The position numbers and the translations under genes were made by a program. Shown piece after piece: positions 11,751 through 21,863 of a DNA stretch of 64,000 nucleotides. The notes below the pieces were generated by a model. That model did no database searches. It was not told the origin of the DNA and saw only the letters and a list, made by a program, of their open reading frames with translations. This DNA is from Xestospongia muta. Lineage: Eukaryota > Porifera > Demospongiae > Haplosclerida > Petrosiidae. How positions within the stretch are numbered: position 1 is the stretch's first letter; each line of letters begins with the position of its first letter. The stretch is taken from positions 6,354,136 to 6,418,135 of the forward strand of contig OY848919.1 of assembly GCA_963693285.1 (NCBI GenBank), given 5' to 3'.

Positions 11751-14700
11751 TGCTTAAGTCTGTTTACTTGACTGATGCTCTCAACAGTTCCCAAACAAGG
11801 AAAAATTATAGTATGTGAGTTGTGACAGCATGTGGTTAATTGGATCAACTATGTAAACAATGATAATGCATGACATTGTAGTGAAAGATGTTGGTTAAAC
11901 AATTGACTCTCTTGAGAGTGATAGTTGTTTTTATACAAGATAGTATAGCCTATGAGTAGATGTAGGAGTGAATGCACAAGCAATCTTTCATGCACTTCTA
12001 AGTGATGATATATCATTTACATAAATGTGATATAAATTTATACATCAAGTCAAGCTATCAGATTCCATATGATGAATAGTACAAATACAAATAGTACAAA
12101 TAGTTAAATGAGCTATCAGATAGCCTGGCTTTATATGTAAACTTCAAGTACATTAATGTTAATGATATCATCAAAAATTATTAATATCATATAAATCCTA
12201 GAAGCAAAATCAATCCGGCTTTACAGTGGGAGGAACACTTCATGGGATCAGTTAACAAAGCATTGGTATCACACAAAATAAAGCCAGTAGAGACATCTAG
12301 CCTAATTAGGTGAACCTTAACATGTCAATGCTTGCCAGAGGACACATACATAATTTTACTAAGAATTCCTTGCAACACAACAACCCTCCTTTATTAAGAG
12401 AGAAACAATCACCAGAAGTAAAGTATAAATCACTCTGTATTATTGTTGTATAATACAAAGAAAGGAGTCACTTTAAGATTGAATCTATTGTATATCAGGT
12501 GATATTTGTTTTATAATGTAAAGTAACTAGAGTACCTATTACTAGCATGATGTGCAATATATACAGCTGTGGATGCAAATCTATTTATAGTACAATTATA
12601 AATTTATTACCAGTAGTTTATTAATAGTTGCCTATGAATATTATTAATCATGCATGTATGAAATTTTGCATAGAGATAATAATTGCAATAGGGTATGAAA
12701 GTTGATCTGGAATGGAAATCTGAGTCTGAAACTGTTGTATACAAAAATGTTATATATACTTTGACTCAAGCTTAAAAAAACAGACTGAATGTTTCAGTCT
12801 ATAAAGAGTAGTAGTCACAACGTTGATCATCAATCTCCTTTTTTTCCTCTAAAAGATGTCATAGCATTTGTATTTCTTTACTCATCTTTAGTAAGTTACT
12901 CAAATCCTGTATTTCTAATTTGATCTTCTACTGAACAGAGAGTATTGACATCAACTGACACTCTTAAAGTTCTTTATAATCAATTTAGTATTATCTATGA
13001 TTGCTGGTATCAGAGGGCTGGTCTTATTGTGAAGATTGTACATTGTGTTTGTGGGATCAGAAAAACTAATTCATCATAATTTTCTGAGATGACTTTCATT
13101 TTCTAATAACTACTGGATCTTTCTGAAATAATTTTAGAAAAAGATATATTGTTATTAGTTTTTCAACTGGGTCTTAAAAGAATAGTTAATTAACAATTTC
13201 AAACAAACCCCAAGCTTTGGACCTCATAGGGGGACTTGGTGATTATTCACACTAGATTGGGATAACTGTTGTCTAATTTGATTTGGAATTTCTTGATAAA
13301 GGTAGACATTTCTCTTTTATAACATTTTAAGAATCAAATCCAACTGTAGCTGTGTCCATCTTATTCTCTCTTCTTTCCAAAATACCTTGCAATATTTCTT
13401 TAAACTATAAATTTGGTAAAAGTCACACATTTCTTCTTTCATTGTAATGGTTCAACCATGTTGTACAAAGGTGTGGCCTTCATTCAGCCACACCCACTTT
13501 ATGATACACGTGGATGTTGTAGTATTCGAATGGTAGAGGAGTCAGATTATACCATTATCAGAGCATTGAGAGAAAAAAATTGGGATATTTGAGAACCCTA
13601 TTGGAACAATAAGATATTATGTTAGATTATGTGGGTTTGAGAATGAGACTACCCATTCATGGCTGATTTCAATACATCATTTCCATTGCACTTTCATTGA
13701 GTAATAATGTCATTCCCAAGTGAAGCATTAATATATTGGAGTAGGAACCGGGGAATGAGACTACAGTATATGTGCATAATTACAGGACAACTCATTAAAT
13801 ATTTCTGTGGATGTTTAAAATGGTTCGATGATCATGGAGATCATATTAGCTGGTGATTAAACAGGACCTCCAACTCCAACTATGACTGAAGAAAAAAAAT
13901 AAATGGCCATAACAAGGAGGAGGGGAAAGAGACAGGTGAGGGTGTGGCTAAAGATAGTCCAAGTACTATCCATGAGAGTCACTGATCTGTCTTTCTTCTA
14001 GATACATCTATTAATCCTAAACGGTTTTAGATGAAGTATTTTAAATAAAGGTATTACTATTAGCTGGTATTATTATCATTGGTACTAATATATAGGTAGT
14101 GTTATTTTTGGCAAACTGCAGAAAAGAAAACGGCAAGATGGAATTATAAGATTAAAGGAAAATATGGTGTGTTACCTATTGATAGACCTATCAATGAAAC
14201 AATTTTTTAAAATAAATTTGAAGACTGTGTGTAACCATCCATTGATTGTTAATCCATTGCTCAACCATTAATCAACAATATTTAATTATTCTCTATCTGT
14301 CCATACAAAAAAGTTTCTTTATGGAGGATGTATGTTTTTAACTAAAGACCCTGAACTCAATGACACAACAGATTATGATATTGTCTTGTTTAAATACAAC
14401 ACTAATGAAGGAAAGGAAAACTATTTAATAGGTAAAAATATAATTTAAAATGTATCTAAAATTACTTTCAAAATTACTATAATTATTATATTCTCAGTAG
14501 CTCAGATTCTGACAGTGACAAAGTAGTAGAGAAATTCAAAGTTTTTCCACTGTTCTTATTTTCAAACTGCCATGTCTATGCTAGTTCAACTAATTCTCAA
14601 TTGTTCCAATAATTATGTGCATGACATTCAGAAGACACCATATAAGGATACTGATCATACTGTCTTTGTTGTTCTTAGATATTGACAGATTTGACAGATT

Positions 14701-15130
14701 TACTGTCTATTAAAAATGTCACACACCTACAATTATTAACTTTGATGAACGACTAATGTTTAAAACTGCATTAAAATAAGAAAAAATTTATGAATATTTG
14801 ATCAATAAATAGACTAAAGTATGGATGGGTAGACAAATAGAGGAATAGATGAATAAAAGTAGCTATTATTTCTATTTGATTTACAAAATAAGTTATTAAG
14901 AGAACAGAAGATGGCTCTCTTAAGAGAAAAAAAAAACAAAAGACAGGTGACAGTTATAGCTATCCATATTATAAATCTATTAATATAGACACATTTATGC
15001 CTGTCCAGTCTCATAACAAGACTGATACAATACTATTAAGTCTATGTCTTAATTAATAAATATTTTATTATGTTTGTAAAATGTTTGTTATCTGTGTAAA
15101 ATGTGATATAGTAACTATATTTTATTATAG
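11751..15130. other. intergenic with exon-like fragments, unassigned
   Basis: No long ORF. Exon-like pieces are visible on the plus strand: about 14293-14430 (open in one frame, includes LYGGCMFLTKDPELND, ends near a GTAAAA donor-like site) and about 14500-14610 (open, Asp/Ser-rich start). They may belong with 15131-15277 to a small or decayed gene. At about 13470-13490 is a short inverted motif (GTGTGGCC...GGCCACAC type). I cannot assign a family. Confidence 0.3.
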
Positions 15131-15277
15131 GAGCTAAACATTGGAAATGTTAGGTGGACTAGTGATAGTGTTACACTTACTTCATCTACTGTGGCAGAAT
15201 GTAAAGAAATGATGCGTCAGTTAAAGGGACGACAACACACAACATGGTTGATTAGACTCAACTCATTATCTCCTTAA
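15131..15277 (+). CDS. possible terminal exon, unknown protein
   Basis: Preceded by TTTATTATAG, a good 3' splice site, and open from there for 48 codons to TAA at 15275-15277. It is hydrophilic, starts ELNIGNVRWTSD and ends WLIRLNSLSP. It could be the last exon of a gene whose earlier exons lie at about 14.3-14.6 kb; no family recognised. A chance open stretch is possible. Confidence 0.25.
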   Translation, partial: ELNIGNVRWTSDSVTLTSSTVAECKEMMRQLKGRQHTTWLIRLNSLSP

Positions 15278-15489
15278 AGTTTATTAACACTTCCAACTGA
15301 TATTAATGAATGTTAAGTTAAGAATTTTTATAATTTACTTCTTTTCAATAAAAGTCAACTTCTTTATTTACTAACTGACCATGCACATATTAATTAACAA
15401 TAACAGCTTAAATATTGCTATTTCTAATATTTACAAATTGAATTATAACAAACAAACTTGACTAAATTGTACATTAATAGTCATGTAAT

Positions 15490-15756
15490 TATTAGCTATA
15501 TTGATCAATCTGTGGGAGCTTCAGCTGATGAACTGAGTGCTATAATTTACTGACAATCTACAAGTGTGCCAATTGTAATTGTCATTATTGAAATTGGACA
15601 GATTCTAATCAAACAGCTTCCAATAGTATCTTATTTATTATCAGGTGTGGCTGTATCTACCATCATTATTAGTAACTTATTAATCATACACTGGTTGAAC
15701 AATACACCTCGTAAAATCAATCCAGTCAAATTAATTACTAAAGTACTCAATTAAAG
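15490..15756 (+). pseudogene. POT-like transporter fragment
   Basis: Nearly identical to the part of the 17-kb transporter from DQSVGASADELSAI to the conserved NPVKLI segment (equivalent to about 17478-17735), with an in-frame TGA at about 15552 and no flanking exons. It is an isolated, truncated duplicate of the middle membrane segments. Confidence 0.8.
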
Positions 15757-17044
15757 CAGAAACTTACTAGGAAGAGAACTACACATTACAAAGAAATCTA
15801 AGATTTGAAAAAGCAGGTGGAACACCTTCAATTTTCCGCCTTTTGACAAAAACAGGTTCCATGCATGCATGAAGTTTTATTTCCAATACCTATTTTAACT
15901 TTCTTAAATTTTATTGCTATGTTATGCACACACCATGTATATGCTAACACATTAAATTAGAATAGGCAAATTTATTTTCATAAAATGAGCTCCTCCTCTG
16001 AAAAATTTCCTATATGTAGTATTTATCTTACATTCTTTTTAATTTACAACAGCTGAGTGTTCATTGTTGGTGTGTGTTTCTCATAGTACAAGACTCAGTT
16101 TGATCCACTATTTACAGTATTTATTAGTATTATTATATTGATTGTGACGTTTATGTTAAAACGTTTGTTTTATTTACTTACAAACATTACAGTCAAGTAA
16201 TAGACAGGAGACATTGTATGTAAGAGATTTGTTGATTAGGAAGAATGTACATCAGCTGAGAAGTGGGACTGTCAACAAGCTCACAGATTGTAAAAGCCAA
16301 CTTACATAAGTCTGCTTTACTTGTAAACATGCATGAGCTCTGTATATCTATTGTAAAAATTAATTGGTTGATTTAACTAATATGTGGTCACACTGGTTAT
16401 ATATGCAAATTAATAAACCTAATATTGTAATGTACTATGAAGTAATAGTGTTGTGTAGCTACACAAACAGTAGTACAATAGTAATAAAAACTGTATTATG
16501 CTTACTTTTCAGCAAAAATAAGTTTGCAATTGCAACCTGTATAAACAAATAATGGTTAAATCAACCAAATAATCTTTTACTGATAAATGCTTGCAGTAAT
16601 AATTACGTACAATAGTTATATTATCTTGGGCCCATACATTTATTCAACATTACAGGTATAGTTTACAAGACACACACAGCTTTAAAACTAAAACCGAGAG
16701 AAAAGATATAGAGTATCATTTATTTTTCACATATAATTTGTTTCTGTGACAATATTAGTTATGGAAAGATTTATATATAGCATATTAGAATGATTGTTAC
16801 AAGTAGAAAAAAGATAATTATGTGAATATATTTAGTTTATTACACTGGACTAGTGTACAGTTAAATTATGTTACACATTGACACTATTGTAAAAAAAACG
16901 TTATGGCGAAACTGAAAGCTGATTAATGAGCAACAATGTTAGATTTGATCTAGCATATAAGCTGTAATATACCAGTACCTAAGAAAATTAAACTACTATT
17001 CTTGAATAATAACCTCTTGTTATAACATAAATTAAGAAGTTGAA
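15757..17044. other. intergenic, includes a foldback element and the transporter 5' flank
   Basis: No gene. A foldback MITE-like element lies at 16363-16570. From about 16700 the sequence resembles about 5461-5780, so the duplicated unit of the transporter includes several hundred bases of upstream DNA, possibly its promoter. Confidence 0.45.
16363..16570. mobile_element. foldback/MITE-like element
   Basis: The left end ATTGGTTGATTTAAC and the right end GTTAAATCAACCAAAT are inverted copies. About 208 bp, no coding capacity. Related phrases (GTTGATTTAACCAAT; an inverted pair around GTAAGCATAATAC) recur at 38535-38780 and 39050-39300, so this looks like one family. Confidence 0.5.
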
Positions 17045-18593
17045 ATGATGAAGCAACTGAAATCTTGGAGAAAAAGGATCCAGCGTATCAGTTCACGTTC
17101 TGTTAAGTTTATCATCATATGGGATATCTTAATGTATGTTCATTTATGTTTACTTCAATCTTTTGCAGCAATCAACTACATACATAGTAATAATCAACCA
17201 CACTTGAGATATGACTTTGTCTTTGATATCATATATTGTCTGATATATTTCTGCTACCCTTTCTTTGGTCTACTTGCTGATGTAAAGACAGGTAGATATA
17301 ACACAATCATTACTGGAGTACATTTCTCATTTTTGTCTTGGATAATTGGAGGCTTGGCTGTCATTGTGAAGACTTTCTCAGATTCCACACTCTTGTTCTT
17401 GATATTATTGTCTGCTGGTTACATTATACAGGTCATTGGTTATTGTAGTTTTCATTCTAATATTGTTCAATTTAGTATTGATCAATCTGTGGGAGCTTCA
17501 GCTGATGAACTGAGTGCTATAATTTACTTGCACTCTGTAAATGTGCCTATTGCATTTACCATTATTCAAATTGGAGTGACTCTAATCAAACAGTTTGCAA
17601 TAGTGTATTATGTATTATCAGGTGTGGCTGTATCTACTGTCATTATTAGTAACTCATTGTTCAAACACTGGTTGGACACTACACCTCATAAAATCAATCC
17701 AGTTAAATTTAATTGCTAAAGTACTCAATTATTCCAGAAAGAACAAGTATCCAAGTTATCGTAGTGCTTTGACGTACTGGGAGGAGGACTACCCATCACG
17801 ACTTGATCTGGGTATGGAAAAATATGGAGGACCTTTTTCAGAAGAGGAGGTACAAGATGTCAAGACTATGTTACGGTTAATACCACTGTTAATAGTTTTA
17901 GTTGGTTTTTCTTGTGGTCAGGAATTTTCATGGAAAGCAATCAATGCTCATAAAGATGATATTAGCTTCCTTTCAAACTTTATATTAAATCGAACAATGA
18001 CCTCTCTAGTATCTGGATCTCTCATCCTAATATATCAGTTTGTTATATATCCCTGTTTCTATAATTACATTCCCAGTATGCTAAAGAGAATTGGATTGGG
18101 CCTACTGTTTGCATTATTTACTACTGTTTATTATGTCAGCATTTTCATTTGCAAAGAACATTTTCATCTTGATACAACTTCTTACAAATCTATGATCATG
18201 CCTGAAATATTGTATGGAATTTCATATGCATTGGTTTTCCCTACATCTTTGGAGTTCATAATAGCTCAATCTCCTCATGAAATGAGAGGTTTAATGGTTG
18301 GTCTATGGTATGCAGCAATTGGACTTGGTTATGTTATTGATATCAATGGAAAGTATCCATTTAATTGTAAAGAAGATATTGTCTGTCAAAACCTTTATTA
18401 CTATGTCATGAAGAGTGCAGTCATTCTCATCATTTTTATATTATTTGTTTTTCTAGCAAAGCGATACAAGTTACGAGTGAGGGAAAATGAAATTAACTTA
18501 CATTTGATAGCCGAGGAACATTATGAAAGATATATGGACCAGGAAGAAGAATTAAGGAGAGAAATGGGATTATCATTTGAGTCCAGAGATTGA
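17045..18593 (+). CDS. POT-like MFS transporter with one frameshift
   Basis: Reads as one gene of about 515 residues split by a single-base shift at about 17708-17710, where a TTT run has one T more than the paralogues at 15.7 and 63.2 kb. Frame 1 (17045-17719) has an N-terminal basic stretch, several membrane segments, the MFS loop 2-3 motif ADVKTGRY and the PTR-like NIVQFSIDQ. Frame 2, from about 17710 to 18593, has SRLDLGMEKYGGPF, the remaining membrane segments and an acidic tail rich in Glu/Arg. The high similarity to the 62570 copy across the whole length argues the gene was recently functional; the lesion may be an assembly or sequencing error at a homopolymer. Predicted plasma-membrane solute carrier, substrate unknown. 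Confidence 0.75.
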
Positions 18594-18746
18594 GACTTTT
18601 TATTAGTAACATGACTAGTTTAAGTTAATTCTATTTTTTGAATCATTGATTATATTAAAACTAAATTCTGTTCATATTAAATTTGATCTTGTTTTTCACC
18701 ATAACTTCACATTTCCTTCTTTAACTTTCAACTTTATAATATAAAT

Positions 18747-18781
18747 GAAACATGAAATTAATGTTATTAATTTCATGTTTC
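18747..18781. repeat. perfect 16-bp stem, 3-nt loop hairpin
   Basis: GAAACATGAAATTAAT, GTT, then the exact reverse complement. It lies about 150 bp beyond the transporter stop codon, so it may be in its 3' UTR or just after it. Confidence 0.8.
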
Positions 18782-19185
18782 TTGTGGTTTATGCAAATAA
18801 TAATTATTTTTATGGTTTTTATGGTATATGCATATAGATTGGAGTCCCCTACATTGCTGGATGAATTAAAGATAACATATATGTATTATAGTTTGTGTCT
18901 TCATTAATATTTTAATATCTATCATAAACAGTTGAAGTAATAACAATATTGCCTCTTTATCCTGAGAATGAAATCAAAACCCAGGATCCAATTTAAAGCA
19001 ATGTCATGGTAATTGGGGAGAAAAAGTACTTTTATCTTCTGCACTTCTCTTAACATGAGGATAACAATCATATAAGGAGATTTTCATGCATTAAAGTTAC
19101 ATTATATAGGATTATTACTACTGGAAAATTGACTAAATGAAAGTGACATCAATATTATATTGTTATTATCGTTCTATATGATTGT

Positions 19186-19249
19186 ATATATGGACCAGGA
19201 AGTAGAGTTCTGGAGTGAAATGGGATTATCATTCAAGTCCAGAGATTGA
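19186..19249 (+). pseudogene. duplicate of the transporter C-terminus
   Basis: Close copy of 18530-18593, the last about 20 codons of the transporter including the stop and GLSFESRD-like end. An isolated remnant of another transporter copy. Confidence 0.7.
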
Positions 19250-19261
19250 TAACACCTTCTA

Positions 19262-19475
19262 AGCTATCATAGAAATCTCTCCTGATGGCACAATCACTTT
19301 TGTCTCATCTTTGTTTCTGGGAAGCATATCAGATAAGACATTGACTAGACAGTGGTATTTTAGCCTTGTTAGAAACCAGAAATTCAGTAATGGCAGATCG
19401 AGAGTTTGATATAGAGGAAGATCTTATCTCGAGAGCTGTACGTCTCAACATTCCACCATACCTCTCTCAGTAAGC
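19262..19475 (+). pseudogene. DDE_Tnp_4 transposase remnant
   Basis: Two frames joined by a one-base shift: first ISPDGTITFVSSLFLGSISD, then MADREFDIEEDLISRAVRLN followed by IPPYLS. These match the conserved core around the second catalytic Asp of DDE superfamily 4 (Harbinger-type) transposases, usually written ADRGFDI. A stop follows at about 19469. No ends recognised. Confidence 0.65.
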
Positions 19476-19852
19476 CAGAATTTTAACTGTACTATGGTCA
19501 TTTTCTCAGGTAGAGTCATATCGAGTAGATACTCTTTCAAACGCAGCAGTATTCGTACGTTTTTGGATGTGGAAGTGCATTCCAATTAACGTGCTGCCCC
19601 TTTGACTGAAATTACTAATAATTCCAATCCTAGTAATGCATAAGTCCTATTATGATGTCAACATGTTTCAATAATTACGCGCATGGGCAAGCAGTATTTA
19701 CCAGGTGTTCTACTCTTTATTAGAACGGCTGGGTATGAGGCTATTTTTAGATATAGCTCCCTTTCAAAGAACTACAGGAAATCTGGTAGTCGATAAGTGG
19801 TTTTAAGAAGGAGGAGGGCAATCACACACTTAAAAGTGCTGACTCACTAGAA

Positions 19853-20036
19853 GGGTGGTTCTTGGTGTACCTTGCTGTGATGACATCATAATGAAATGAC
19901 ACACAGTGATGTCATCATATTAATGACATCACCTAAACCATAAACCAAACCTAACATTATTAACTCTATGACACATTGTGATGTCATCATAGGACTTGTT
20001 GTTACATCATCAATCAAGTTACACCAAGAAGCACCC
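19853..20036. mobile_element. MITE, absent from duplicate copy B
   Basis: Terminal inverted repeats of about 22 bp built on TTCTTGGTGTA (two mismatches between ends), interior with repeated TGATGTCATCAT. Flanked by CACTAGAA (19845-19852) and CAACAGAA (20037-20044), an imperfect 8-9 bp target duplication. Copy B has a single CAACTGAA at 40225-40232 with no insert. Confidence 0.75.
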
Positions 20037-20392
20037 CAACAGAAGCACAAAGCCAGATACGTGTACTAGTTCTCTCAACCTATTGAGTTGGTAGTCTTGC
20101 CTGTATTCTTGCCTTTAATTTCATCAAAGATCCATGGTGCAAAGCCAAAGATCCAAGGACTTGCCATAGCCTGTCAGAAGAGTCATAAACACATCACTCC
20201 ACGAGATGAAAGCCATTATTGCTTGACATTAATTGTAACTCCTAATCTAATAGCAGCAGCTTGAATTGCAGCTTATATAGTACCTTCTTGATTAAGTTTT
20301 CTTTTGTGAAATTAGTCTGTTTGCATGTCTAAAAACTAGCTAAAGATGCTTTCAAATCAATAGTACACTATCAATATTGTCTTCTCTCACAG

Positions 20393-20695
20393 CAGAGGAG
20401 TAGGAAGATGAAATTCATAGGGGAGGGGGGGGGGGCACAACCCTACATGATGATGCTAGAGCAAACTATGCTCTATATTTTGATTAGTGCTTTTTAAGTA
20501 TTTTGGAGTGCATGCTATTTTCTCTGACAAGCAACATGGAAATGTTTTTAATACAATAATTAAAACAAACATACAGTTAAAATTGTCCAAAATAGTTTAA
20601 TCAACATGGTATATATATGTTTTATATAATAATTACAGGAGCAAGGCCCCTCTTGGGACTAAGCCCCCTTTGCCCCCCTGGTTCCTACTCCCCTG
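20393..20695. mobile_element. MITE with CAG...CTG ends and 5-bp target duplication
   Basis: Begins CAGAGGAGTAGGAA and ends TTCCTACTCCCCTG. Flanked by exact CACAG duplications at 20388-20392 and 20696-20700. Copy B has a single CACAG at the equivalent site (about 40554). The interior holds G-runs at one end and C-runs at the other, so the ends extend as a G/C-rich inverted repeat. Same family as 41402-41813. Confidence 0.85.
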
Positions 20696-21178
20696 CACAG
20701 CATCATATAACATTCCCATAGCAACCCAAGGCTATATACAATTCATAAACTTGATTCTCTTGAGTAGTGTTTAAGGAATAAACAATGATATGGAGACACT
20801 ATTTGTTCTTCAGAGTTAATATTATGTAGTAATAATACTGCAGGAGAGTTGACTGGTTTAAACTGCTTTTTGTGTTATTGTTTTAACAATTTTGTCTTTA
20901 AGATAATGTTGTTTCATATTCCTTGACATAAACTGTTTATGTAGAAATATTCTATAGTTTATAAAAATAGAACAGATTAGTTGCAAAGTTACCTTCATAT
21001 CTTTGATCAATTACATTAACGCGTTATAGTTGGTGTTAAAGTTCTAGTGACAGAGATAATATCACATTATATACTGTGGAGGAATATAAATAAATATCGA
21101 TTTAATTGAAACAATGATAGAAAACAAGATGGTGGATCACATTGAAGTCATCATCTCCAGAGAGGTTATTGATAGTGT

Positions 21179-21400
21179 TTACTGTAACATCACCAAAAGT
21201 AATAAATAGGGTTGAAATATTGGACACTCCTCTTGATAGTCTCTGTGTCTCTGAATTGTTTCATATGGTGACATAAAATATAACAACAATTTGTAGACTG
21301 TAACCAACAAATTACATGCTTGAAGTAATGCTGTTGCTTTTAAATCTACTACACTCAAGGCATTTGTGATCTCAGGTGACAATATATTATTCCCAGAATG
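21179..21400 (-). CDS. conserved minus-strand ORF upstream of SRCR gene A, unknown
   Basis: On the minus strand this is open from after TATTATAG-like sequence (reading HSGNNILSPEITNALSVVD...) for about 70 codons. Copy B (41085-41285) keeps the same frame with mostly synonymous or conservative changes over about 60 codons. No start codon or family was recognised; it could be an internal exon of a small gene or a relic. The C-terminal ends differ between copies, which weakens the case. Confidence 0.3.
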   Translation of the reverse strand, partial: HSGNNILSPEITNALSVVDLKATALLQACNLLVTVYKLLLYFMSPYETIQRHRDYQEECPIFQPYLLLLVMLQ

Positions 21401-21558
21401 CTATATTATAGATCATCCAGAATCAACATACGAGCAGACAAAGGATGAGTTGAAGTTATTGATGCTGGAAAGAATAACATTGGATCAATAAAGAATTTTT
21501 GCAGCTGTAGTTAGGAGTATATATAAATGTAGCTCCAAAAGTCTTTACAAATAAAATA

Positions 21559-21687
21559 AGTAGTGTCTATTTGTCTGGCAGGAAATGTATTCTTTGTGTA
21601 TAAAGTTAGTTTAAGGTTTAGGTGGTGGGGATCGGTTTAATACACAACAAAGTATACATTTCCTGCCGGACAAATAGACACTACCAC
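21559..21687. mobile_element. 129-bp MITE, absent from copy B
   Basis: Inverted ends of about 36 bp starting TAGTGTCTATTTGTC with only a couple of mismatches, flanked by TAAAATA at 21552-21558 and 21688-21694. Copy B has one uninterrupted ACAAATAAAATACGCC at about 41836. Confidence 0.8.
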
Positions 21688-21787
21688 TAAAATACGCCAT
21701 CTTGAATTCTTGCTCAAGAACAAGAGCTTCCTGCTCTGAAACAGCTTGTCAAGACTATTTCCTGTAGGAGGTTAGAAGACAACCGTG

Positions 21788-21863
21788 ATGTCCAAACAGC
21801 ACCAGCCCTCTGTTTTCGTTTTTCTTACAGTCTTTTTGTGGTCTACAGTTTACTCGACATTTG
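21788..21863 (+). CDS. SRCR gene A exon 1, signal peptide
   Basis: ATG followed by 25 codons: [20 protein letters not shown] plus a short end, then GTAAGT. A hydrophobic core after a basic start makes a classic signal peptide. Ends in phase 1. Intron 1 runs 21864-22827. Confidence 0.8.

Noticed and set aside
20393..20695. Poly-G/poly-C stretches as a G-quadruplex regulatory element of SRCR gene A
   Set aside because: They lie within a transposon absent from gene B, so a conserved regulatory role is unlikely.
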